A stretch of DNA of 64,000 nt from Sediminibacterium soli (GTDB taxonomy: Bacteria; Bacteroidota; Bacteroidia; Chitinophagales; Chitinophagaceae), in NCBI RefSeq assembly GCF_009939225.1, contig NZ_JAACJR010000010.1, positions 62,001 to 126,000 on the forward strand, given 5' to 3'. Below, in pieces: positions 46,143 to 56,600 of the stretch (positions are counted from its first letter, which is position 1; each line of letters starts with the position of its first letter). Position numbers and translations under genes: made by a program. A model generated the notes under the pieces. That model made no database searches and had not been told where the DNA came from. It was given only the letters and a program-made list of their open reading frames with translations.

Positions 46143-46892
46143 ATGAAAAGGTTATTGCTTGCCGGCCTCCGTCCGAATACTGTTGGTTATGCCCGAGGGG
46201 TTGCCTTCCGCCTGGCGGGGATACTTTTTTATTTTATCGCCGCACAACCCGCTGCAAATTGCCAGTCGCCCGGCGACAGGCAGGCCGAATTCCGTAAAGT
46301 ACTGACGGAGCGCTCATCCAAAATCATACAGACACTTTCCATCCCGGATTCTGCCAGCTACAAAGCGGTACTGGCCGCAGTGGTGGAGCAGTATGTGCAG
46401 TTGAACCATATTCACGACGGCTATAAAGCGATCGCCGATTCGGTGAAAAAAAATGCCGGCGCAGCCGAAGACAGGGATGCCGCGCTGAAACAGGCGGCAT
46501 CCGAAAAAACGGCAAGACTGCAGCAGCTGCATGCAGCGTTCCTGGCGCAGTTAAAAACGAAACTTTCAGACGAACAGATAGAAAAGATCAAAGACGGGAT
46601 GACCTACCGCGTACTGCCTGTTACCTGGAGCGCCTATATGGATATGCTGCCGGCGCTTACCGAAGAACAGAAGAAAAAAATGTACGGATGGCTCACCGAA
46701 GCAAGGGAGATAGCGATGGATGAAGGGTCTTCCGAAAAAAAACACGAAGTGTTCGGAAAATACAAAGGACGCATTAATAATTACCTGTCGGCCGCCGGCT
46801 ATGATATGAAAAAGGAAGGGGAAGAATGGCAGAAGCGGATCAGGGAAAGGGAAGCGGCCAAAAAAGGCCAGTCCGGCAATGCGCCGCTATAA
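46143..46892 (+). CDS. DUF3826-family exported protein
   Basis: About 249 residues from the ATG at 46143. It has an N-terminal hydrophobic segment with an Ala-rich end (FYFIAAQPAANCQ) consistent with an export or lipoprotein signal. The mature part is highly charged and helical (many Lys/Glu/Ala), with conserved-looking YVQLNHIHDGYKAIADSVKK, LKTKLSDEQIEKIKDGMTY and KYKGRINNYLSAAGYDMKKE. I recognise this as the DUF3826 family, frequently encoded beside SusCD and pectate lyase genes in Bacteroidota; its function is unknown. It lies 22 nt before the SusC start, so it is probably the first gene of this PUL. Confidence 0.8.
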   Translation: MKRLLLAGLRPNTVGYARGVAFRLAGILFYFIAAQPAANCQSPGDRQAEFRKVLTERSSKIIQTLSIPDSASYKAVLAAVVEQYVQLNHIHDGYKAIADSVKKNAGAAEDRDAALKQAASEKTARLQQLHAAFLAQLKTKLSDEQIEKIKDGMTYRVLPVTWSAYMDMLPALTEEQKKKMYGWLTEAREIAMDEGSSEKKHEVFGKYKGRINNYLSAAGYDMKKEGEEWQKRIREREAAKKGQSGNAPL

Positions 46893-46914
46893 CTGTTTTT
46901 TAAACTACACACAT

Positions 46915-49900
46915 ATGAACCGAAATCGACTTGCTGCCAAATGGGGTGTACTGTTGCTGCTTTTGTGCGCCCATTTTCTCTCCGTTGCCCAGGAGAGAAC
47001 CGTCACCGGTAAAGTGACGGATCAACAAACGGGTAAACCCATGGAAGGGGTCAATATCCGCATCAAAAACACAAAGAACGCCACCATTACCAACGACAAA
47101 GGCGAGTTCTCCGTTAAAGTGCCCTCAAGTGAATCGGTGATCTCCGTTACCTACGTAGGTTATATGGTTTATGAGACCAAAGTAGGCAACGGTGCCTCGC
47201 TGCGTATTGAAATGACCAATGCAGACAAGCCGCTGGAAGATGTGATCATCGTAGGATACGGCACCCAGAAAAGAAGTCACCTCACAGGCTCCGTAGGAAC
47301 AGTGGATATGAAATCGATACAGGATGTGCCCGTTGGTAACTTATCGGAAGCGCTTAAAGGACAGATCGTAGGCGTAGGTGTATCGGGCGGATTCTCCCGT
47401 CCCGGCGAACCCGCCAGCATCACGATCCGTAACCCGATCTATTTTTCCAAAGACGGCGGTTCCAAAGAGCCCCTGTATGTGATCGACGATATCATCCGCA
47501 CAAAACTGGATTTTGACCTGCTGGATGCCACCGAAGTGGAGAACATCACCGTATTGAAAGATGCGGCGGCGGCCATTTACGGTATCCTCGGTTCCAACGG
47601 TGTGATCATGATCAAAACCCGCCGTGGTAAAGTGGGGGCATCCACCATCAATTACAACGCGTCATACGGCGTTTCCGACGCACCGGTTATGCCCAAGATG
47701 ATGAACGGATACCAGCAGGCGGTATACCTTAATAACTACAACGCTGGTTCCAAGAACTGGGATACCACGGCTACGGCTGCCCTGGCCGCTTATTATACCC
47801 AGGATGAACTGGACTATTTCAAAACACATAACTATAACTGGCTGCAGCAGGCATGGCATGCATCGCATGAAATGCGCCAGACCCTCAATATCTCCGGCGG
47901 TTCTGACAAAGCCACCTATTTTGCCGGCTTCACCTACAACGAGCAGAACAGCAATTTTGACGGTCTTGGTTACAAACGGTATTCTTTCCGCGCAAGCAGC
48001 GATATCAAACTGACAACGGGTCTGAAACTTGGTCTTGCGCTGAGCGGCAACCTTTCCGATAAAAAGAACACCTTCAATAAACAGGGTAACGAAAGCCTCG
48101 ATAACGACTGGCGTACGCTGGTAGGTGAGTCGCAGTTCAACCCACCGTTTGTGAACGGCCTGCCCATCCTGATACCGGGCGCGGGCACCAGTTCCAATAT
48201 CAATACCTACCATTATTTTGCCGTGCATAACCTGGACAACTATACCAGCTCTTATAATACCGGTCTTAATTTCCAGGGACAGCTGTCTTACGAAGTTCCG
48301 TTTATCAAGGGACTGAGAGCCGCTGTGAATTACAACAAGAACATCGCCAATTCATGGGGCAAGCAATACGGTACCAAGTACGATGTGTACCAGTTTAACA
48401 CCCTTGGCAACCACGGGCATATCCTCGATACTTCGGTGGTGAGATCGTATACCTGGAGCAATGGCGACCGGGTAAGGCTTAACCCCACCATGGCCCGTAA
48501 CTACCAGGTGAATGCAACCATTAACTACGACCGCAGTTTCGGCCAGCACCAGATTGCCGTCTTGCTCGGATACGAGCAGAGCGAATCGTTTGCAGACGGT
48601 GTGGCCGGACAGGTAGACGGTGTGGTGGCCGGCGGTCTGGATAACCAGAATTTTGCAACCGGTAACCAGGCCTCCAATGAAACCATTTCCGAGGGAGGAC
48701 GTCTTGCCTACATAGGCAGGCTGAATTACAACTACGCCAACAAATACCTGGTGGAAGTACAGTTCAGGGCCGATGCAAGCATCAATTTTGCACCCGAGAA
48801 CAGGTGGGGTTATTTCCCTTCCGTATCCGGAGGATGGGTGCTGTCTGAAGAAAGTTTTTTCAAAAGACTGTTTCCAAAAGTGAACTACTTCAAGATCCGC
48901 GGATCGGTGGGCTGGCTTGGACTGGACGCCACCAAACCTTACCAGTGGCTGAGAAGCTATACGATACAGACCGGTAAAGCCGCTGTGTTTGGCAGCAATA
49001 CCGACAGGGGACTGGCCGTAGTAAGCAATGTTGACCTGGCCAACCGTGCCGTGCACTGGGATAACGTTGATAAATACAATGCCGGTATCGACGCGCGTTT
49101 CCTGAACGGAAGACTGGGTGTTTCCATAGACGGATTCATCGACAGGCGTTCGAATATGTTATCCAACCTCACTTCCGCGCCTTCCATACTGATAGGTACG
49201 GCCATACCTTCAGAGAATTTCGGCAGGGCCAATACATTCGGTTACGAGATTTCGGCAAACTGGAAAGACAGGATCAGCCGCGACTGGAGCTATAACGTCA
49301 CAGCCAACTTCAGCTGGAACGATAATAAGGTACTGGTAACCGATGTGGCCAAAGGCAATATCGGCACCTACCTGGATCCTACCGGCAGATCAAGCGATCT
49401 GGGCTTCCTTGGCTACCGCAGCCTCGGTATCTTCAGAACCCAGGCCGATGTGGATGCATTTTTATCCAAGAACCCGGGCTATACCATCTTTGGCCAGGCA
49501 CCTAAACCCGGTATGCTTTATTTCCAGGATATCCGCGGACCGCAGGATCCGGCTACCGGCTTATACGGCGCGCCAGATGGTATTATTACCACGGTTGACC
49601 AAGACTACCTGAAACCGAAAGCGGAGAACCATTATGGCCTCGGCATCAACTGGGGACTGGCTTACAAATCGCTTTCGCTGAACGTGGTGATGGGAATGAG
49701 CTGGGGTGGCATCGGTTCGGTTGAGGGGCCGGCAAGGAAAGTGGGTAATGCCTATTCCAACAGACCTGCATTCTGGTCTGATCACTGGACGCCTACCAAT
49801 ACAGGTGCAGCATACCCATCGCCGTTTTACACAGGCACCTATGATGTGGCCACCGATTTCTGGTGGAGAAGTTCCTTCTCATTCAGGGTAACCACGCTGA

Positions 49901-50088
49901 ACCTGGCCTATACGCTTCCGCAGCAGGTGCTGAGGAAACTGGGCATGAACAGCGGAAGGTTGTACCTGACAGCGATCAATCCGTTCAACTTCTTTAACCC
50001 CTACGATTACAAAGACAACGCCAACGGATCATACGATGTGTTCCCGCAGTTAAGGTCTGTAAGCATGGGATTAAACGTGAACTTCTAA
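46915..50088 (+). CDS. SusC/RagA-type TonB-dependent outer-membrane transporter (pectin PUL)
   Basis: A 1057-residue outer-membrane transporter. The signal peptide ends near HFLSVAQ, followed by a carboxypeptidase-like regulatory domain (VTGKVTDQQTGKPMEGVNI), the SusC junction LEDVIIVGYGTQKRSHLTGS, the plug (LYVIDDIIRTK, LKDAAAAIYGILGSNGVIMI) and the beta-barrel to a C-terminal VSMGLNVNF. No STN domain is seen. With the SusD gene 18 nt downstream it should import pectic oligosaccharides. I chose the ATG at 46915, which gives the signal peptide; an upstream in-frame codon at 46879 lies inside the DUF3826 gene. Confidence 0.95.
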   Translation: MNRNRLAAKWGVLLLLLCAHFLSVAQERTVTGKVTDQQTGKPMEGVNIRIKNTKNATITNDKGEFSVKVPSSESVISVTYVGYMVYETKVGNGASLRIEMTNADKPLEDVIIVGYGTQKRSHLTGSVGTVDMKSIQDVPVGNLSEALKGQIVGVGVSGGFSRPGEPASITIRNPIYFSKDGGSKEPLYVIDDIIRTKLDFDLLDATEVENITVLKDAAAAIYGILGSNGVIMIKTRRGKVGASTINYNASYGVSDAPVMPKMMNGYQQAVYLNNYNAGSKNWDTTATAALAAYYTQDELDYFKTHNYNWLQQAWHASHEMRQTLNISGGSDKATYFAGFTYNEQNSNFDGLGYKRYSFRASSDIKLTTGLKLGLALSGNLSDKKNTFNKQGNESLDNDWRTLVGESQFNPPFVNGLPILIPGAGTSSNINTYHYFAVHNLDNYTSSYNTGLNFQGQLSYEVPFIKGLRAAVNYNKNIANSWGKQYGTKYDVYQFNTLGNHGHILDTSVVRSYTWSNGDRVRLNPTMARNYQVNATINYDRSFGQHQIAVLLGYEQSESFADGVAGQVDGVVAGGLDNQNFATGNQASNETISEGGRLAYIGRLNYNYANKYLVEVQFRADASINFAPENRWGYFPSVSGGWVLSEESFFKRLFPKVNYFKIRGSVGWLGLDATKPYQWLRSYTIQTGKAAVFGSNTDRGLAVVSNVDLANRAVHWDNVDKYNAGIDARFLNGRLGVSIDGFIDRRSNMLSNLTSAPSILIGTAIPSENFGRANTFGYEISANWKDRISRDWSYNVTANFSWNDNKVLVTDVAKGNIGTYLDPTGRSSDLGFLGYRSLGIFRTQADVDAFLSKNPGYTIFGQAPKPGMLYFQDIRGPQDPATGLYGAPDGIITTVDQDYLKPKAENHYGLGINWGLAYKSLSLNVVMGMSWGGIGSVEGPARKVGNAYSNRPAFWSDHWTPTNTGAAYPSPFYTGTYDVATDFWWRSSFSFRVTTLNLAYTLPQQVLRKLGMNSGRLYLTAINPFNFFNPYDYKDNANGSYDVFPQLRSVSMGLNVNF

Positions 50089-50106
50089 TTCTAAAGTCAA
50101 TCAACA

Positions 50107-51969
50107 ATGAAAACGATACACATATTTTGCGCGGTTGCAGGATTGTCGGTGTTGGGAGCCTGTCAGAAAGTGCTTGACAAAACCGATCTCTCCAAACTGG
50201 AACCTACCATGGTATTTTCCGATTCAACCCTGGTACGTCTCAACCTGGATAATATCTATGATAACAATCTTCCTTTGTGGGGCGGACAGAACACCAGCAG
50301 TTCGCTCAGCGGTGTGCAGTCGCAGCTGTCGGAAGAAGGGCAGTCGTCCGGTAACAAGATCATGGAAGGCACACTGAGCTACGGCACGGATGAGCCGAAA
50401 GATTTTGGTACCACGCTCAACTCGAACAATACCCAACCCAATACCAACTGGGGTAAAATAAGACAGCTGAACAGTTTTATCAGTTCTATGGAAAAAAGCC
50501 CCCTGTCGGCCGCCTTCCGCACAAGGGCGATCGCAGAAGCAAGATTTTTCCGGGCCTTCCGTTACTGGGACATTGTGCGGATCTATGGCGGCGTACCCAT
50601 AGTGCTGAAAGCGCTTGAAGGCGTAGGAACGGCCGCACGCGACTCTGCGCTGCTGCCCAGAAATAAAACTTCCGAATGTTTTGCACAGATAGCTGCCGAT
50701 CTTGATTTTGCCATCGCCAACCTTCCCGCCAAATGGAGCAACAGCGATTGGGGTAAGATCACAAAAGGCGCCGCCGCGGCTTTCAAAGGCAGGGTATTGT
50801 TGTACTGGGCCAGTCCCATGTTTAACCCCAACGACCTGGCAGCACGCTGGCAGGCCGCTTACGACGCCAACCTGCAGGCCAAAAGCCTGCTCGACGCAGG
50901 CGGATATGGTCTGAATGCCTCGTATAAAACCATGTGGTTTACAGAACTGAATAACCCCGAGGCAGTAATGGTAACCAGTTACAATACCTCCACCGCAGAC
51001 CAGACCAAGAAAAACAATAGCTGGGACAAATCCTGCCGCCCTTCGTACATGAACGGCAGCGGTTCCAACCTGCCCACCTGGGAACTGGTGCGCTCATACC
51101 CGATGAAAGACGGAAAAATGCCGGGCGATGCCACGGGCTCGTTCCAGTACTACGATTCACTGTTTTACAAGAACAGGGATCCCCGTTTCGACGCCACCAT
51201 CGCCTATAATGGCTGCTCATGGGCTTTGGACGGTGATGTGAACAACAAACTGTGGACGTACTACGAAACCTCCACCAAATCCACCGAATCTTCCGCTACC
51301 AATACCGGTTTTTATTGCCGCAAAGCGGTGTCTGAAGGAACCTTTACATTCGGCGATCCGCAGTACAGCGGTACAGACTGGATGGAGATCCGTTATGCCG
51401 AAGTGCTGCTCAACCTTGCGGAAAGTGCGGTGGGCATCGGCAAAACATCGGCTACCGATGAGGGCTACAGCGGTTTGATAGCCGTAAGAAAAAGAGCCGG
51501 TATTACAAGCGGCACCGGTAGTCTCTACGGACTTGCAGCTGGTATGAACCGCGCCCAGCTGTTTGATGCGATACTGCTCGAAAGAAAGATCGAATTCGCT
51601 TTCGAAGGCAAACGTTTCTGGGACCTGTACCGGTGGAAAAGAATGTCGGACCTGAACGGATGGTACCGCAACAGACTGCGTATCGTACTCAAAACAGGCG
51701 GTACCGTACCAACGGCCACTGCGCTGAAAGATGCATCCGGCAGCAGCTACCGCAACACACAGAACCTGGATAACATGATGGCCAACTATTTTACAACGAT
51801 CCGGAATAATAACCACGACAACACCAATTCCACTACCAAGCTGGATACCAACCCCATCAATTTCCTGTCGACCTATTATTTCTTCCCGATACCGTTGCTT
51901 GCCATCACCAATAATCCTAAACTTGTTCAGAACAATAACTGGAGCGGTGGTTTTGATCCGTTACAGTAA
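50107..51969 (+). CDS. SusD/RagB-type surface substrate-binding lipoprotein (pectin PUL)
   Basis: A 620-residue lipoprotein, lipobox SVLGAC with the anchor Cys at about residue 19. The SusD fold is shown by AFRTRAIAEARFFRAFRYWDIVRIYGGVP, AAAFKGRVLLYWASPMFNP, EIRYAEVLLNLAESAVG and the C-terminal LLERKIEFAFEGKRFWDLYRWKRM. It pairs with the adjacent SusC at the cell surface and determines, together with surface enzymes, which pectic oligosaccharides are captured. It is 32 nt upstream of the pectate lyase gene. Confidence 0.95.
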   Translation: MKTIHIFCAVAGLSVLGACQKVLDKTDLSKLEPTMVFSDSTLVRLNLDNIYDNNLPLWGGQNTSSSLSGVQSQLSEEGQSSGNKIMEGTLSYGTDEPKDFGTTLNSNNTQPNTNWGKIRQLNSFISSMEKSPLSAAFRTRAIAEARFFRAFRYWDIVRIYGGVPIVLKALEGVGTAARDSALLPRNKTSECFAQIAADLDFAIANLPAKWSNSDWGKITKGAAAAFKGRVLLYWASPMFNPNDLAARWQAAYDANLQAKSLLDAGGYGLNASYKTMWFTELNNPEAVMVTSYNTSTADQTKKNNSWDKSCRPSYMNGSGSNLPTWELVRSYPMKDGKMPGDATGSFQYYDSLFYKNRDPRFDATIAYNGCSWALDGDVNNKLWTYYETSTKSTESSATNTGFYCRKAVSEGTFTFGDPQYSGTDWMEIRYAEVLLNLAESAVGIGKTSATDEGYSGLIAVRKRAGITSGTGSLYGLAAGMNRAQLFDAILLERKIEFAFEGKRFWDLYRWKRMSDLNGWYRNRLRIVLKTGGTVPTATALKDASGSSYRNTQNLDNMMANYFTTIRNNNHDNTNSTTKLDTNPINFLSTYYFFPIPLLAITNNPKLVQNNNWSGGFDPLQ

Positions 51970-52001
51970 AGCAAACCGTATATCGTAAAACAGAAGTAAT
52001 C

Positions 52002-53645
52002 ATGCAGGCAAAGAGAATTTTACTGGTGGCAGTGATGGGCGTATGCGCCACGCTGGAAGCGGCAGCGCAATACCCGGAGATACCGGCTGCTGTGCAGAAA
52101 TCGGCTGACTCGCTGTTGAAGGCGGCCCGGAAACACTCCGATTCCGCCTGGAATCTGGCATACCCCATCATTCGTGAAGAAGCCAGAAAAGGAAAGCCGT
52201 TTGTGCCCTGGGCAACCCGTTTCGACGATCTGCCGCAGGCTTCCATACCGGCGTTCCCGGGTGCTGAAGGCGGTGGCAAATACAGCTTCGGTGGCAGGGG
52301 CGGCAAAGTGCTGGTGGTAACCAACCTGAATGACGACGGCCCCGGAAGCTTCCGCTGGGCCTGCGAACAGGGCGGCGCCAGGATCGTGGTGTTCAATATA
52401 GCCGGCATCATCCGCATCAAAACACCCGTGATCATCCGGGCGCCTTATATCACCATTGCGGGACAAACCGCTCCGGGCGACGGTGTGTGCCTGGCTGGCG
52501 AAAGCGTATGGGTGGATACCCATGATGTGATCGTGCGCTATATGCGCTTCCGCCGCGGCGAAACCTGGGTGGGCAGAAGAGACGATGCCATCGGCGGCAA
52601 CCCCGTGGGCAATATCATCATCGATCACGTGTCTGCCACCTGGGGACTGGATGAGAACATGAGCATGTACCGGCATATGTACAACGACAGTACCGGTTCG
52701 CAGGAGCTAAAACTCGGAACGGTGAACATCACCATCCAGAATTCCATTTTCGGTGAAGCGCTTGATACCTGGAACCATGCATTCGGCAGCACGCTGGGAG
52801 GCGAGAACTGTACGTTTATGCGTAATCTATGGGCCAACAACGCGGGCCGCAATCCCTCTGTTGGCTGGAACGGCGTATTCAATTTCGTGAACAATGTGGT
52901 GTTCAACTGGGTGCACCGTTCGATCGACGGCGGTGATTACAGGGCGCAGTTCAATATCATCAACAATTATTTCAAACCCGGTCCCGCCACACCAAAGAAC
53001 ACGGTAGGACACCGCATACTCAAACCCGAGAGCGGCAGGAGTAAGCTCAAACACCATGAATACGGACGCGCCTATGTGAACGGTAATATCATGGAGGGCT
53101 ATCCCGAGATCACCCGCGATAACTGGAACGGCGGCGTACAGGTGGAAGAACTCCCCAATACCGGCGAATACACGGCCGAAATAAAATGGAACAAACCCCT
53201 GCCCATGCCGGCCCTTACCATTACCGATGCCGAAACGGCAAGACAGTATGTGCTGGCCAATGCAGGCGCTACACTACCCAAAAGAGATGCAGTAGACAGC
53301 CGGATAGTGGAGCAGGTAAGAACAGGTAAGATCGTTTTTGATCCCGGTGTTCCGCTGCCGACCGCGCAGTTCAAACACCGCCGTTTGCCGATCGATTCGT
53401 ATAAAACCGGTATCATCACCGATCCGGTGCAGGTAGGCGGCTATCCCGTGTATGCCGGTACACCGTATAAAGACAGCGATAACGACGGTATGCCCGATGC
53501 CTGGGAACTGAAGCATAAACTGAATCCCAACGACCCGGCAGACGCCGCCAGGATCACCGCCAGCGGCTACAGCAATATTGAATTGTATCTTGACAGTGTG
53601 GTTGACATCAAAAATGTAAGACCGGTTGGTACGGCCAGGAAATAA
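52002..53645 (+). CDS. Secreted pectate lyase family protein (PL1-like beta-helix)
   Basis: A 547-residue secreted protein with signal peptide ending LEAAAQ. The catalytic part is a right-handed parallel beta-helix: PAFPGAEGGGKYSFGGRGG, VTNLNDDGPGSFRWAC, FNIAGIIRI, ITIAGQTAPGDGVCLAG, RRDDAIGG, IIIDHVSATWGLDENMS (the Asp/His-rich calcium and substrate region) and TFMRNLWANNAGRNPSVGW. Bacteroidota members of this type are pectate or pectin lyases of the PL1 group. The C-terminus (DSDNDGMPDAWELKHKLNPN) is a calcium-binding repeat followed by GYSNIELYLDSV, a common tail in these enzymes. It cleaves homogalacturonan or related backbones by beta-elimination. Confidence 0.87.
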   Translation: MQAKRILLVAVMGVCATLEAAAQYPEIPAAVQKSADSLLKAARKHSDSAWNLAYPIIREEARKGKPFVPWATRFDDLPQASIPAFPGAEGGGKYSFGGRGGKVLVVTNLNDDGPGSFRWACEQGGARIVVFNIAGIIRIKTPVIIRAPYITIAGQTAPGDGVCLAGESVWVDTHDVIVRYMRFRRGETWVGRRDDAIGGNPVGNIIIDHVSATWGLDENMSMYRHMYNDSTGSQELKLGTVNITIQNSIFGEALDTWNHAFGSTLGGENCTFMRNLWANNAGRNPSVGWNGVFNFVNNVVFNWVHRSIDGGDYRAQFNIINNYFKPGPATPKNTVGHRILKPESGRSKLKHHEYGRAYVNGNIMEGYPEITRDNWNGGVQVEELPNTGEYTAEIKWNKPLPMPALTITDAETARQYVLANAGATLPKRDAVDSRIVEQVRTGKIVFDPGVPLPTAQFKHRRLPIDSYKTGIITDPVQVGGYPVYAGTPYKDSDNDGMPDAWELKHKLNPNDPADAARITASGYSNIELYLDSVVDIKNVRPVGTARK

Positions 53646-53666
53646 CAACTATACCAACTGTTGTAC

Positions 53667-53684
53667 TTTTAATGATCATTAAAA
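53667..53684. repeat. 18-bp perfect palindrome upstream of the DUF6298-like gene
   Basis: The sequence ttttaatgatcattaaaa is its own reverse complement, centred on GATC, in the 54-nt gap between the pectate lyase stop and the GTG start at 53700. It could be an operator for an internal regulator or a weak transcript-end hairpin. Confidence 0.5.
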
Positions 53685-53699
53685 CCGGCACCCCTTGCT

Positions 53700-56600
53700 G
53701 TGGTAACGAAACGTTTATACAGGATTATCGTTGGTTGTATATGGTTGCTCTTTTCTCAACAGCCTTTATCTGCGCAAAAGCAGGTAAGGGCTGTTCTTCC
53801 TTTGTCTTATGAAAAAGGCCGTCTTGTGTATGCGCCCGACTCGGCCGGCAACCGTATTCCCGATTTCTCCTATTGCGGTTATAAGGCGTCGGAAGAAGCG
53901 ATACCGGTTGTGCCGATAAAAATTTCCGTGACCGCCAGAAAAGGCGATGCCACCGCCCGCATACAAAGCGCAATTGATTTTGTAAGCGCCTTGCCCATGG
54001 ATGCAAACGGTTTTCGCGGCGCCGTTTTGCTGCTGCCGGGTACGCACGAAGTATATGGCCAGCTCAGGATCAGCGTCTCCGGCGTGGTACTGCGGGGCGG
54101 CGGGGTTGGTACAAAAGGCACTGTTCTTCTCGGTGCGGGAACAGACCGCGCCACACTGCTGCGCATAGCAGGGTATGCGGATAAAAAAACAGCAACCGAA
54201 AACAGGATAAGCAGCGCTTATGTACCGGTTGGCGCTATGTCGTTTCAGTTGGATAATGCCGCTGCTTACCGCTCCGGTGACCGCATCACCATCCGCCGGC
54301 CGTCTACCGCAAACTGGATCAGGGCACTCGGCTGCGATCATTTCGGCGGCGGCATCACCGCACTCGGCTGGAAGCCAGGCGAGCTCGATCTCCATTTCGA
54401 CAGAACCGTTACAGCCGTAAACGGCCGCACGCTTACGATAGATGCACCCCTTACAACCGCACTGGATACCACCTATGGCGGAGGATATGTTGCCGGCTAC
54501 CAATGGAACGGCCGCATGTTCAATAGCGGCGTTGAGAACCTGCAGATGGTATCGGCCTTTGCCGCCGGCAATCCCAAAGACGAAGCCCATCGCTGGATGG
54601 CCATTACCATAGAGAACGCTGCCGATATATGGGTTCGACAAATGCAGTTCCGGCATTTTGCGGGATCCGCCGTAATGATACTGGAAACGGCAAAACGGGT
54701 TACGGTAGAAGACTGCCTGTCCCTGCAACCTGTTTCCGAACTGGGCGGCGAAAGAAGAAACAGTTTTTACACCGCCGGCCAGCAAACACTGTTTCAGCGC
54801 TGTGCGGCTTTTGATGGCATGCACGATTTTGCCACGGGTTACTGCACACCCGGCCCCAACGCATTCGTACAGTGCGAGTCCAACCTGCCGCACCATTTCA
54901 GCGGCGCCATCGACAGCTGGTCCTCGGGTATTTTATTCGATATCGTGAATGTGGACGGCGAAGCATTGCGTTTTGGTAACAGGGGGCAGGATGGTCAGGG
55001 CGCGGGCTGGTCGGCAGCCAACAGCGTATTCTGGAACTGCAGCGCGGCACGCATAGACTGCTACAGACCGCCTACGGCCCAGAACTGGTCGTTCGGAAGC
55101 TGGAGCCAGTTTGCCGGCGACGGCTACTGGGGCGAATCCAATAATTCCATCAACCCCCGCAGTCTTTTTTACGCGCAGCTTGCAGAACGGCTTTCTGTCA
55201 ATACCGACCAGCGCGCGCAACTGATAAAACTGGAGACCGAGGCCAGCAGCAGTCCTTCCGCCGAGCAGGCCGCAGCACTTACCCGGCAGGCATACCAGCC
55301 AAGAATATTGTTACAGAACTGGATAGCGGATGCTGCGCAACGGCAGCCTTTGCCGGTTGATGCAGCAGGCATCCCTTCTGTAGATGCACTCCCTGTGCAA
55401 CCTTCAGCACCGCCCGCGGCAGCGCCCGCGCTGCAGCTGCAGAACGGATGGCTGGTGCGTGGCAACCTGGTGCAGACCGGCAGGCGGGCGGATATACCCT
55501 GGTGGACCGGCGGCATACACGGGAAAGACCTCGAGAATGCAAAACCGGCCATCACCCGTTTTGTACCGGGGCGTACGGGCAGGGGATTTACAGACGACCT
55601 GCAGGAAGTGACCGACAATATGCTGCGCACAAACACCGTCGGCATAGAACAACATTATGGCCTCTGGTATGAGCGCAGACGCGATGACCACGAACGCATC
55701 CGTAGAATGGACGGCGATGTATGGGCCCCTTTTTATGAACTGCCTTTTGCGCGGTCGGGAAAAGAAACGGCCTGGGATGGACTGAGCAAATACGATCTCA
55801 CCAAATACAATACCTGGTACTGGAGCCGTATGAAACAGTTTGCCGATATCGCAGACCGGAAAGGGCTGCTGCTCCTGCACCAGCAGTATTTTCAGCACAA
55901 CATCATCGAAGCAGGCGCGCACTATGCGGATTTTCCATGGCGCACGGCAAACAACATCAACCGGGTGGGTTTTCCGGAACCGGTGAATTATGCAGGTGAT
56001 AAGCGCATCTTTATGGCGGAGCAGTTTTACGATACCACGGTTGCGGTACGAAACAAACTTCACCGGCAATATATCTGGCAATGCCTCAACAATTTCAAAG
56101 ACAATAACGGCGTCATACAACTGATAGGGGAAGAGTTTACCGGTCCGCTGCATTTTGTACAGTTCTGGGTGGATGCCGTACGCGGCTGGGAGCAGGCCAA
56201 CCGCAAAAAACAGTGGATAGCGCTCAGCACCACAAAAGACGTACAGGATGCGATCCTTGCAGACCGGCAACGGGCCGCAGTCATCGATATCATCGATATC
56301 CGTTACTGGCATTACCAGTCCGACGGAACACCCTATGCGCCTGCCGGCGGGCAAAACCTGGCGCCACGCCAGCATGCACGGCTGCTGAAACCCAAACGCA
56401 GTTCGTTTGAACAGGTATACCGGGCGGTAAAGGAATACAGAACACAATATCCCGCCAAGGCGGTTATGTATTCTGCGGAAGGCAGCGAGCAGTTTGGCTG
56501 GGCCGTACTGATGGCAGGAGGTTCCCTGCCGGTATTGCCTGCATCGGTTGATAAAGAACTGCTGCGCGCGGCAGCGGGTATGCAGCCCGCGCAAAACATC

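Noticed and set aside
53766-54896. 376-residue minus-strand open frame
   Set aside because: Antisense of the beta-helix region; no family features.
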